Shown here piece by piece: positions 1 through 6,436 of a stretch of 50,485 bases of DNA. Source of the DNA: Gammaproteobacteria bacterium (GTDB lineage Bacteria > Pseudomonadota > Gammaproteobacteria > UBA6429 > Thiohalophilaceae); the NCBI GenBank assembly GCA_026196045.1, contig JAPHRJ010000021.1, positions 1 to 50,485 of the forward strand, given 5' to 3'. A program made the position numbers and the translations under genes. Under the pieces are notes generated by a model, which searched no databases, was not told the DNA's origin, and worked only from the letters and a program-made list of their open reading frames with translations. Numbering within the stretch: the stretch's first letter is position 1; each line of letters opens with the position of its first letter.

Positions 1-160
1 GTAACCGTACATCAGTTCCGCCGCCCGGTTCCAGAAAGTCACCCGGTAGCCCGCATCATACCCGATGATCGCGTCGTTGGCGCTGGCGAGCATGGTCGCC
101 TGTTCGGCCAGTCTGCGTTCAGTCTGCTTCCTGGCCGTTATGTCGTAGAAAACGGTAGCG
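1..160 (-). CDS. PAS-domain sensor protein fragment (partial, window edge)
   Basis: Minus-strand translation of the first ~150 bases gives an uninterrupted stretch ending one PAS domain (VFYDITARKQTERRLAEQ) and beginning another (ASANDAIIGYDAG..., then FWNRAAELMYGY at base 1). The DITxRKxxE linker and the FWNxAAExMYGY core are typical of bacterial PAS-containing histidine kinases or cyclic-di-GMP enzymes. It is cut by the window start and runs into lysine-rich repeat DNA at about 150-168, where the minus frame stays open only as low-complexity FFLAT units. The fragment is visibly richer in GC than the rest of the window. It may not belong to this locus: see the finding on the junction. The PAS identity is fairly secure, but full protein architecture is unknown. 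Confidence 0.55.
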
Positions 161-388
161 AAGAAGAAGGTAGCTAAGAAGAAGGTAGCTAAGAAGAAGG
201 TAGCGAAGAAAAAGGTAGCGAAGAAGAAGGTAGCTAAGAAGAAGCTAGCTAAGAAGAAGCTAGCTAAGAAAAAAGTAGCTAAGAAAAAAGTAGCCAGGAA
301 GAAAGTGACGAAGAAGAAGGTTGCTAAAAAGAAATCAGGGAAAAAGGCCGCTAAGAAGAAAACAGCAAAGAAAAAGTCACGCCGTTAA
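149..388 (+). CDS. Lysine-rich (KKVAK)n repeat protein, C-terminal part, 5' truncated
   Basis: The frame opens after a TAG at 146-148 and runs to TAA at 386-388 with no start codon. It encodes about 79 residues of KKKVA/KKKLA pentapeptides ending KKKSRR. Tails like this occur in histone-H1-like and AlgP-type bacterial nucleoid proteins, which bind DNA through lysine. The coding DNA is a tandem array of 15-base units (aagaagaaggtagct and variants) from about 158 to 290, becoming degenerate toward the 3' end. A strong terminator follows, which supports this as the true end of a transcribed gene. The N-terminal part is missing, replaced by the PAS-like minus-strand sequence. The exact protein family cannot be named from the tail. 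Confidence 0.6.
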   Translation, partial: KTVAKKKVAKKKVAKKKVAKKKVAKKKVAKKKLAKKKLAKKKVAKKKVARKKVTKKKVAKKKSGKKAAKKKTAKKKSRR

Positions 389-411
389 TTCATAGTGTGA
401 CATAAGCAATA

Positions 412-440
412 AAAACGGGGGAACAGCGTTCCCCCGTTTT
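412..440 (+). terminator. Rho-independent terminator after the lysine-rich gene
   Basis: Perfect 12-base arms (412-423 AAAACGGGGGAA and 429-440 TTCCCCCGTTTT) flank a 5-base loop. A G/C core with flanking A and T runs makes this an intrinsic terminator that would work on either strand. It lies 24 bases past the stop codon at 388. Confidence 0.85.
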
Positions 441-502
441 GCTATACTTTTTTCTAAATTAGGTATAGATAGTTACAACAATAAAGAATCAAAGGAACGA
501 AT

Positions 503-937
503 ATGAAATATATGCATTTTCTGGTGTTAATAGTATCAGCGCTTTTTCTTAATGCCTGTGCAACAACGCCCATATCTGACGGTATTCATCGAGTCGTGAT
601 CCAGGTTAGTTCAGATGATCCGCGTACGCAGACGATGGCTCTGAATAATGCGATTAATATTCAAAAAGAGTTTGGTGCAAATAACGTTAATATTGAACTG
701 GTTGCTTATGGTCCGGGTTTGAGCCTGCTCCAGGCAGAAAGTAAGCAGGCCCGTCGAGTAAAAAGTCTGGCCGCCTATGACAATTTCACCTTTCATGCCT
801 GCAATCACACCATGAGTATGATTAAGCGTCGCCAGGGTAAAATGCCACGCATGGTAGAAGGCATCAATGTAGTACCCAATGGCGTTGCCAAAGTAGTTGA
901 GTTACAGGAAAAAGGTTACAGCTACATTCGCCCTTGA
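503..937 (+). CDS. DsrE/DsrF-like domain lipoprotein
   Basis: A 144-residue protein with a lipoprotein signal peptide (hydrophobic stretch to LNAC, Cys about residue 19). The mature part resembles the DsrE/DsrF-like fold: a beta strand (VVIQVSSDDP), a helix of the MALNNAINIQKEFGANNVNIELVAYG type, and a late FHACNHTM segment with a cysteine in the position often occupied in this superfamily. Members act in sulfur-carrier relay or have unknown roles; envelope-anchored versions are common in sulfur-metabolising gammaproteobacteria. AAAGGA lies 6 bases before the ATG. It stands alone, between one terminator upstream and a hairpin downstream. Fold assignment is by pattern; a specific substrate cannot be inferred. 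Confidence 0.65.
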   Translation: MKYMHFLVLIVSALFLNACATTPISDGIHRVVIQVSSDDPRTQTMALNNAINIQKEFGANNVNIELVAYGPGLSLLQAESKQARRVKSLAAYDNFTFHACNHTMSMIKRRQGKMPRMVEGINVVPNGVAKVVELQEKGYSYIRP

Positions 938-948
938 TATTCAACTAA

Positions 949-976
949 TTCACTCGGCAGCAACCTGCCGGGTGAA
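949..976 (+). terminator. Hairpin terminator after the DsrE-like lipoprotein
   Basis: Arms 949-960 and 965-976 pair over 12 positions with one G-U wobble around a CAAC loop, followed by CTTTCC. The T run is weak, so termination may be partial. Confidence 0.5.
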
Positions 977-1104
977 CTTTCCTCACCAAGCTGTATCCCA
1001 CCTGGTAACAGAAATCCATTCAAGTCCATCTACTTATTTGTTAATCTCAGGGCTAATGATTTCAGTGTGAACTGGATCTAGCCAATTGTGACAGGATTAA
1101 AAAC

Positions 1105-2478
1105 ATGAAGGGCAAAGAACATATTGCACCGTGGGAAAAAGCATTTGATCGTGTATTAAGCCCGTTAGATGATTTTATTCATCGGCAAACAACCAGTGGC
1201 GTGTTACTGATGTTGTGTGCGGTGGTTGCGCTTTATCTTGCCAACAGCCAGTGGAGTGAGGCCTATCACCATTTACTACAGTTGCCATTCACGATTGGTG
1301 TGCCAGGTTTTGAATTGTCCAAGTCGGTGCACCACTGGATCAATGATGGCTTGATGACGTTGTTTTTCTTTGTGGTTGGTCTGGAACTTAAACGTGAGAT
1401 CCTGGTAGGTGAACTGGCTGATCCCAAACAGGCAATACTTCCTATTTTTGCTGCAATTGGCGGCATGGTGGTGCCAGTACTTATTTATATAAGTATCAAT
1501 CCAGAAGGACACAGCCTGAATGGTTGGGGTGTTCCCATGGCCACGGATATCGCCTTTGCTCTGGGAACATTGGCCTTACTCGGTAACCGCATTCCTAAAA
1601 ATCTACTGACCTTCCTTGTTGCGCTGGCCATTGTTGATGATCTGGGTGCTGTGGTCATCATTGCACTGTTCTATACCGAGACCATCAGTTTAATCGCCCT
1701 GGCAACGGCTATCGTTATGTTGTTAATACTCGTGAGTTTAAATATGGGTGGTATACGTCATCCATTACCCTACATACTTTTGGGTATCGTGCTTTGGATA
1801 GCGATGTTGAAGAGTGGTGTGCATGCCACACTCGCAGGTATCTTCCTGGCCTTTACCATCCCCATGCGTCCTAAATACAATCCAGCTCGTTTCCTGGCAC
1901 ATATAAATGAAATGGTGGAAAAGATTAAACAGGCCTACACACGCGAAGGAAACATTATTATAAATGATGAACTGCGTACACGGGTTCAGGCACTGGAGGA
2001 TGGAGTGCATCTGGTACAGGCACCAGCTCAGATCATGGAGCGTAAGATGCATTTGCCATCTGCCTATATCGTCATCCCAATCTTCTCTCTGGCCAATGCC
2101 GGTATTCCCATTGACTGGTCTTCATTAGGCAGTATTGTTACGCACCCAGTGGCAATGGGGATCGCACTGGGTTTGGTCGTGGGCAAGCTGGTTGGTATTG
2201 CTGGGTTCTCCTGGGTAGCCGTTAAGCTGGGACTCACGACATTACCGCATGGGCTTAACTTCAAACATATTGTCGGCGCGGCATTAATGGGTGGGATTGG
2301 TTTTACCATGTCCATTTTCATCGCCGAACTCGGTTTTGCTCACCATGCACAGGATCTGCTCATGGCCAAAACTGGAGTACTACTGGGATCGATCATAGCC
2401 GGGGTGGTGGGGTTTGTGTGGCTGTATATGACGTCAGAGAAAAACGAAAATCAGGAAGAGCCATCGTCTCATCATTGA
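1105..2478 (+). CDS. nhaA: Na+/H+ antiporter NhaA
   Basis: A 457-residue inner-membrane protein of about 12 membrane segments that exchanges Na+ or Li+ for H+ in pH and salt homeostasis. Family marks seen: GVLLMLCAVVALYLANS at the N terminus, VGLELKREILVGEL, ATDIAFALG with the conserved Asp, and VDDLGAVVIIALFYT with the paired aspartates that bind the ion. It is longer than E. coli NhaA (388) because of a hydrophilic segment at about residues 268-320 (NEMVEKIKQAYTREGN...MERKMHLPS) and a charged tail. Such an insertion is seen in other NhaA subfamilies. AGGA precedes the ATG by 8 bases. Single-gene unit. Confidence 0.95.
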   Translation: MKGKEHIAPWEKAFDRVLSPLDDFIHRQTTSGVLLMLCAVVALYLANSQWSEAYHHLLQLPFTIGVPGFELSKSVHHWINDGLMTLFFFVVGLELKREILVGELADPKQAILPIFAAIGGMVVPVLIYISINPEGHSLNGWGVPMATDIAFALGTLALLGNRIPKNLLTFLVALAIVDDLGAVVIIALFYTETISLIALATAIVMLLILVSLNMGGIRHPLPYILLGIVLWIAMLKSGVHATLAGIFLAFTIPMRPKYNPARFLAHINEMVEKIKQAYTREGNIIINDELRTRVQALEDGVHLVQAPAQIMERKMHLPSAYIVIPIFSLANAGIPIDWSSLGSIVTHPVAMGIALGLVVGKLVGIAGFSWVAVKLGLTTLPHGLNFKHIVGAALMGGIGFTMSIFIAELGFAHHAQDLLMAKTGVLLGSIIAGVVGFVWLYMTSEKNENQEEPSSHH

Positions 2479-2581
2479 TATAAGCCTGTTAAATTTTTTT
2501 CAAGTCCGTAGGCAGGAATTTGCATTTCTTAATCCATCCTACGCACGCATATATTCATATCAATAATAAAGAGTTATTACA

Positions 2582-2989
2582 ATGCGAAATATTAAAGCGG
2601 TAATTTTAGGTATTGCATTCATCGCCTTCGCTATGTTGGTTATGCAGTTAGCCTATATATTTTTAGCGGTTGGTTATAACGAGCTAGCGAAAAGCATGCC
2701 CTTTTTAAACTCAATTAATAATTATTTTCGTTACCTGATTGGAATGCCAGTATTTATTTTGATCCTGATGACAGGAGGCTATGTGACTGCCGCAACAGCG
2801 GAGAGTTATCGCCTGATTCTTAGTTTTATCGTTGGGATGTTAACCGTGGGTGTGATGCTGGCATCAGCGATTTATGATTATGTATTAACCCCTTCCGGGT
2901 ATTTTCTATTTACAGTGGGAATATTTCTGCCTATGGCCGGAGGGTGGTACTGGCAACGGAAACATTTAATCCAGCAGGAAAATAATTAG
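2582..2989 (+). CDS. Small four-helix membrane protein, unknown function
   Basis: A 135-residue protein made almost entirely of four hydrophobic helices (about residues 8-32, 48-70, 77-98 and 104-124), ending in a basic WYWQRKHLIQQENN tail, probably cytoplasmic. I do not recognise a family. It lies 103 bases after nhaA on the same strand, so co-transcription is possible, and it converges on the next gene with a 4-base overlap of stop codons (2986-2989). No catalytic motif or metal-binding pattern is visible. Confidence 0.6.
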   Translation: MRNIKAVILGIAFIAFAMLVMQLAYIFLAVGYNELAKSMPFLNSINNYFRYLIGMPVFILILMTGGYVTAATAESYRLILSFIVGMLTVGVMLASAIYDYVLTPSGYFLFTVGIFLPMAGGWYWQRKHLIQQENN

Positions 2990-3423
2990 TATCCGGCTGT
3001 TATGGTTTGAAGTGAATAGATAATCACAAACAGGCCTAGAATTATCATTGCTATATAGGTAGAAAAGAACAGGCTCTGTTCCTGTTTGGTTCCAGCCTTA
3101 ATCCCTTCGTGACGAAAACTAAGATTCTTGGCTGCCTCTCTTCCTGCCGCATCAATATAAATAGCACCACCGATGAGTGAAACAGCAGGCCACCAGGAAT
3201 GGTTAATAACCATCAGGATGCCTGCAACAGGTAACCAGACAAGAGAGACCAGATCCCAGTAAGCGGTATAACGCTCAGATCTAATTAGTAAGGGATCGGC
3301 GTTTTGTACTTTTTCCTGTAAGCCAAGTTTCTGAGCCAGGGGAAAATTAAGTGAAGAGACAAGCTGGATCAAAAACAAGGCACCAGGAAATATAATTAAT
3401 ATCCAACCCAAGATTGATTGCAT
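2986..3423 (-). CDS. Small membrane protein, unknown function
   Basis: I choose the ATG at 3423 (MQSILGWILIIFP) because AAAGGA lies 7 bases upstream and the protein then begins with a membrane helix. A longer frame starts at 3471 and would add a basic, non-membrane extension. The 145-residue product has an N-terminal helix, a polar section (KLGLQEKVQNADPLLIRSERYTAYWDL), two further helices (SLVWLPVAGILMVINHSWW and AVSLIGGAIYIDA) and a C-terminal helix (YIAMIILGLFVIIYSL). No known family is recognised. It converges with the preceding plus-strand gene. Confidence 0.6.
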   Translation of the reverse strand: MQSILGWILIIFPGALFLIQLVSSLNFPLAQKLGLQEKVQNADPLLIRSERYTAYWDLVSLVWLPVAGILMVINHSWWPAVSLIGGAIYIDAAGREAAKNLSFRHEGIKAGTKQEQSLFFSTYIAMIILGLFVIIYSLQTITAGY

Positions 3424-3498
3424 TGTTTTTCCTTTAATGTTTAATCTCAGGAGTGCATGTCTTTTATGCATCCTGTGTGAAGCACGAACTTGAGTGTG

Positions 3499-3783
3499 TT
3501 AGGGTTCATTAATTAACCCCATTTTTTTCTTACGCTCATTAGTGAACTCCCACCATTTTTTAGGTGGTCCACCCTCCATGTACCTTACAGCCGAAATAAA
3601 TACATCAATAACACATGGATCCTGTTGGGTGCCTATAACATTGCAGAGATCACTATACATTTGATAGGGATCTTTACCTATTAACTCGATTGGTTCATTT
3701 ATTCCTAAAAGAATCAAATTCTTTTCAATCGCTTTGCCAATATTAGGTATGTCCTGAAATTTCTTAATATTATTCCGTGACAT
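3499..3783 (-). CDS. Helix-hairpin-helix protein, Cdd1/pathogenicity-locus family
   Basis: A 94-residue cytoplasmic protein. Residues 6-40 form a helix-hairpin-helix pattern (FQDIPNIGKAIEKNLILLGINEPIELIGKDP) like the TfoX C-terminal and Cdd1 families. The Cdd1-type signature continues as YQMYSDLC..GTQQDPCVIDVFISAVRYMEGGPPKKWWEFTNERK. HHH modules usually bind DNA non-specifically, but the function of Cdd1 proteins is not established. The name pathogenicity locus is historical and says nothing about virulence here. It is the middle one of three small minus-strand genes with gaps of 39 to 75 bases, so a shared transcript with the PsiE-like gene is possible. Confidence 0.75.
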   Translation of the reverse strand: MSRNNIKKFQDIPNIGKAIEKNLILLGINEPIELIGKDPYQMYSDLCNVIGTQQDPCVIDVFISAVRYMEGGPPKKWWEFTNERKKKMGLINEP

Positions 3784-3822
3784 ATCACTTATTCAGGTAA
3801 TTGAGAACAGGACAAAATAATT

Positions 3823-4221
3823 TTAGCTGTCTTCTGTATCATTATAGGGGAATTTAGCATGACCATATCGAATGGCGAGGATAGATGCAGCAAGAATAAA
3901 TATTGCACCGGCAAGACCAAGCATTCTTAATGTATCCAGGTTCTTCATATCAAGAATCATGTATCGCGCCACAGCGACTATAGCAATGTATAGTGGCATA
4001 CGAACAGGTAGTTTCCCTGACTTAAGGTAGATGCCAACCATGGCTAATACTTCAAGATATATAAAAAGCAATAAAAGGTCTGCTAGTGTTACCTCCATTG
4101 CTTTAATCATTGATACAATTTCAAAGCCCATTGCGATGACTGTCGAAATAGCAATAATTAACAAGCCGATTTCTTCAACCATTACCAGTGCTTTGTACCC
4201 TGAATTTTCAAACTTATTCAT
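3823..4221 (-). CDS. PsiE-family membrane protein
   Basis: A 132-residue protein with four hydrophobic segments (about 12-37, 43-62, 73-90 and 98-117). The pattern FIYLEVLAMVGIYLKSGKLPVRMPLYIAIVAVARYMILD matches the PsiE family (phosphate-starvation-inducible E), whose molecular role is unknown. The family name comes from E. coli psiE, which is regulated by phosphate and cAMP. I see no convincing Pho box upstream. The tail is short, polar and acidic (FPYNDTEDS). Confidence 0.75.
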   Translation of the reverse strand: MNKFENSGYKALVMVEEIGLLIIAISTVIAMGFEIVSMIKAMEVTLADLLLLFIYLEVLAMVGIYLKSGKLPVRMPLYIAIVAVARYMILDMKNLDTLRMLGLAGAIFILAASILAIRYGHAKFPYNDTEDS

Positions 4222-4346
4222 GAATGTATTCCTGATTTAATTCAGCTAATTTTACTATAAAGTAACTGTAAGAAGAACATAGATTTTTCTAATGTTCGAC
4301 AGTGTTGTGTTCTGATTACGAGTTTTCAGGCGTTATAAATATTAGT

Positions 4347-4844
4347 TTAATTTTCATTTAGTATTTTATTCTTTCTTGTTTGAAATTCTTTATCGGTAAT
4401 AATGCCTTTTTTTCGTAAGTCATCGAGTTTGATTAACTCGTTATATATGTCTTTTGTCTTATTGGTTTTTTCTTCTGTTTTTATATCGGCAGTTATTTTT
4501 TCATTTTTTTCAATTACTATATCTGCTCTAGGTGTTAGTGATGTTCTTCTAGCTTCCGGATCATTTTTATTTACAACTCTAAATTGATATTCAAATGAAG
4601 CCCATTGAGCAGGCCCATTGCCCATGGGTTTAAAATTTGATGTTATAGGAATAACAACTTTCCCTTGTTTTGCAGCAAATTTATTTGCATCACTAATGAC
4701 GCCAGCTTTTAACGAACTTGAGCTGCCAAATATACCTCCATGATCTTCTCTAAAAAGCATGTAAGTATCAGGTGATAATTTGACAATACCTGGATTAGCG
4801 CACCCAACTAATAATAGAATAAAAGGGATTAATATTTTTTTCAT
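4347..4844 (-). CDS. Lipoprotein with C-terminal SHOCT domain
   Basis: A 165-residue protein with a short lipoprotein signal (MKKILIPFILLLVGCANPG, Cys 15). The mature N-terminal half (VKLSPDTYMLFREDHGGIFGSSSSLKAGVISDANKFAAKQGKVVIPI) is like small outer-membrane lipoproteins of unknown role. After a lysine/glutamate-rich linker, residues 130-163 form a SHOCT motif (IYNELIKLDDLRKKGIITDKEFQTRKNKILN), a short amphipathic module involved in oligomerisation. TTAAGGAAACGC precedes the ATG, giving a usable AAGGA. Its upstream region carries repeated AGACGGA boxes (see findings). Confidence 0.75.
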   Translation of the reverse strand: MKKILIPFILLLVGCANPGIVKLSPDTYMLFREDHGGIFGSSSSLKAGVISDANKFAAKQGKVVIPITSNFKPMGNGPAQWASFEYQFRVVNKNDPEARRTSLTPRADIVIEKNEKITADIKTEEKTNKTKDIYNELIKLDDLRKKGIITDKEFQTRKNKILNEN

Positions 4845-4863
4845 TGCGTTTCCTTAAGTATAT

Positions 4864-4936
4864 TTCCGTCTTTTTTTAGCCTAATAGTGATATAGACGGA
4901 ATACTGTATTTGTAGGTCTTAGACGGAGTTCTGTAT
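4864..4936. repeat. AGACGGA box array upstream of the SHOCT lipoprotein
   Basis: Two 16-base direct copies, 4894-4909 (agacggaatactgtat) and 4921-4936 (agacggagttctgtat), match at 14 of 16 positions and start 27 bases apart. An inverted core copy, ttccgtct, is at 4864-4871. Position just upstream of the minus-strand start at 4844 suggests an operator, but this is inference. Confidence 0.45.
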
Positions 4937-5029
4937 ATTCCATTATGAGATTCCCTGTTTATTTTCCATAATCCTAGCAGGCCTATTAAGGTTCTGCGAC
5001 TATTTTTTCTAAGGTGTTTGCTGATTCCG

Positions 5030-5071
5030 GAGGCTTGTCTGATTATGTGGCCACATAATCAGACAAGCCTC
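5030..5071. repeat. Perfect 42-base palindrome
   Basis: Bases 5030-5050 (g aggcttgtct gattatgtgg) are the exact reverse complement of 5051-5071 with no loop. It would form a 21-bp cruciform. There is no T run on either side, so it is not a classical terminator. Confidence 0.9.
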
Positions 5072-5218
5072 TGGGGGTGTTTCTTCGCAGCTCTCGCACG
5101 TCCTGTGCTACGCTGCACTTGTACATCCATGTACGTCGTGCTCACTTTTTGTCACTACAAGAAAGTAACCCGCCCATAGCCATGCAATGGCGGGGCGGGA
5201 GCTTTTATAAAATTACAC

Positions 5219-5241
5219 GTGGGCACACAATACGTGCCCAC
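5219..5241 (-). terminator. Hairpin just after the cardiolipin-synthase-like gene
   Basis: GTGGGCAC (5219-5226) and GTGCCCAC (5234-5241) pair around a 7-base loop, starting 1 base beyond the minus-strand stop. Read on the minus strand it is followed by GTGTAATTTTAT, a poor T tract. It may be a terminator or part of the adjacent dispersed repeat. Confidence 0.4.
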
Positions 5242-5242
5242 C

Positions 5243-6394
5243 CTACTTTTGATAGGTTCGTGAGAACTGCTCCAGCAACATCACAAACCGTCCCCAGAAC
5301 CATTCCCTCAGGCGATGCAGTCGTGGTCGTTGTTTCCATTGTTCTAATGTGATCTGTTCACACTGTTTAAAGTCGGCGAGAAACATATCACGCACCTGTT
5401 TGGCAAAACTGGAACCATCGACTTCCTGGTTGGCATCCATGTTCCAGCGTTGGTTCCAGCGATCCAGATTACTGGAACCTAATGATACCCAGTTATCGCA
5501 GAGTTCTATTTTTGCATGAGGAAAACGGTTCTGGTATTCAAAAATCTGGATGCCATTTTTAAGTAGCCTGTGATAATAACCACGTGCAGCCTTGCTGACC
5601 CAGGGATGATCGCTAACATGCCCTGGTAGAATTAAACGCACATCAATACCACGGCGGGCGGCTTTCTTAAGTTCTCTTCGTATTTTTATGGCTGCCAGAA
5701 AGTAGGGCGTCATTAACCAGATCTGCCGTTCAGCTGTACGAAAATGTTTGATCAGTGATCGATTGATTTCCTGTAAATGTGGGCCTTTGGCAATAACCAC
5801 ATGACCGGCTAATCCATTTTCAAATTTTTGTTCTGGCGCATTAAGCAGGATTTTATCGTCAGGGTGACACTGGTTCCAGGTGTGCTGGAAGACAGCGATC
5901 CAGTCCTGTAACACCGGCCCCTGAATCTGCACCATCACATCGTGCCAGTGACAGACACCGTTTTTTGTTTCGATAAACTCATCAGCAACACCCGCGCCAC
6001 CAACAAAGGCATGCGTACCATCGATAATAAGAATTTTACGGTGATCTCGTCGCAGGCTTTTAATCAGATGTTTGACATTAAAGGGGTTGTAGTAGGTATG
6101 CTCGATCTTAGCGTCAATAAGACGTTGGCGATCACGGCTATTAAGTTCTCTGGAACCATAGTCGTCCAGTAATAAACGAACCACCACACCACGTTGCCGG
6201 GCTTCTATCAAGGCATCAAGAAATTTACTCGTAATGCTTCCGGATTCGATGAGGTAGTTTTCAAACAGGATGTATTCACGCGCATTCTGGATGGCGTCGA
6301 GCATTCTGGGAAAGAACTGTTTACCGTCAATCAACAACTCGAAGTTGCCATCTTCACGCCAGGGAAACAGGTTTTGTTTATTTCGTTGTTTCAC
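5243..6394 (-). CDS. Cardiolipin synthase-like phospholipase D family protein
   Basis: A 383-residue enzyme with two HKD motifs, the hallmark of the phospholipase D superfamily: H118-x-K120-x4-D125 (HRKILIID) and H293-x-K295-x4-D300 (HAKIELCD, followed by GSSNLDRWN). Length and the absence of N-terminal membrane helices make it closest to the ClsB-type synthases, which join phosphatidyl groups to make cardiolipin or phosphatidylglycerol at the inner membrane. The second motif context (LGSSNLDRWNQRWNMDANQEV) is standard for this group. It sits 42 bases downstream of rnd on the same strand, so the two may be co-transcribed. A general PLD-type transphosphatidylase is the alternative. Confidence 0.85.
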   Translation of the reverse strand: MKQRNKQNLFPWREDGNFELLIDGKQFFPRMLDAIQNAREYILFENYLIESGSITSKFLDALIEARQRGVVVRLLLDDYGSRELNSRDRQRLIDAKIEHTYYNPFNVKHLIKSLRRDHRKILIIDGTHAFVGGAGVADEFIETKNGVCHWHDVMVQIQGPVLQDWIAVFQHTWNQCHPDDKILLNAPEQKFENGLAGHVVIAKGPHLQEINRSLIKHFRTAERQIWLMTPYFLAAIKIRRELKKAARRGIDVRLILPGHVSDHPWVSKAARGYYHRLLKNGIQIFEYQNRFPHAKIELCDNWVSLGSSNLDRWNQRWNMDANQEVDGSSFAKQVRDMFLADFKQCEQITLEQWKQRPRLHRLREWFWGRFVMLLEQFSRTYQK

Positions 6395-6436
6395 AATCTT
6401 TGCAATACAATCGATGAGCCTGTTTCAAGTATAGTG

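Larger units (their letters stand above)
4845..5242. other. 398-base intergenic region with repeats and palindromes
   Basis: No credible gene. The left part (4864-4936) carries three AGACGGA-type boxes upstream of the SHOCT lipoprotein. The centre holds a perfect 42-base palindrome. From about 5072 to 5242 the sequence changes to a GC-rich block with short inverted repeats (for example TGTACATCCATGTAC at 5121-5135 and an 8-base hairpin at 5219-5241) that reads like a dispersed intergenic repeat. A 91-codon open frame at 5077-5352 crosses this block and the end of the next gene and is not believed. Confidence 0.7.

Noticed and set aside
158-384. Minus-strand open frame through the repeat encoding FFLAT units, as a membrane extension of the PAS protein
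   Set aside because: It is the mirror of the lysine repeat and carries no start. The terminator after 388 supports the plus-strand gene.
2986-3471. Longer start at 3471 for the small membrane protein
   Set aside because: The extension is basic and polar ahead of a membrane helix and has no ribosome site, while the ATG at 3423 has AAAGGA.
4347-4844. Pho-regulated operon including the PsiE-like gene
   Set aside because: No Pho box pattern seen upstream; the name alone does not show phosphate control.
5077-5352. 91-codon plus-strand open frame crossing the repeat block and the end of the cardiolipin-synthase-like gene
   Set aside because: Low-complexity composition, overlaps a well-supported gene on the other strand and has no ribosome site; a chance frame over a repeat.
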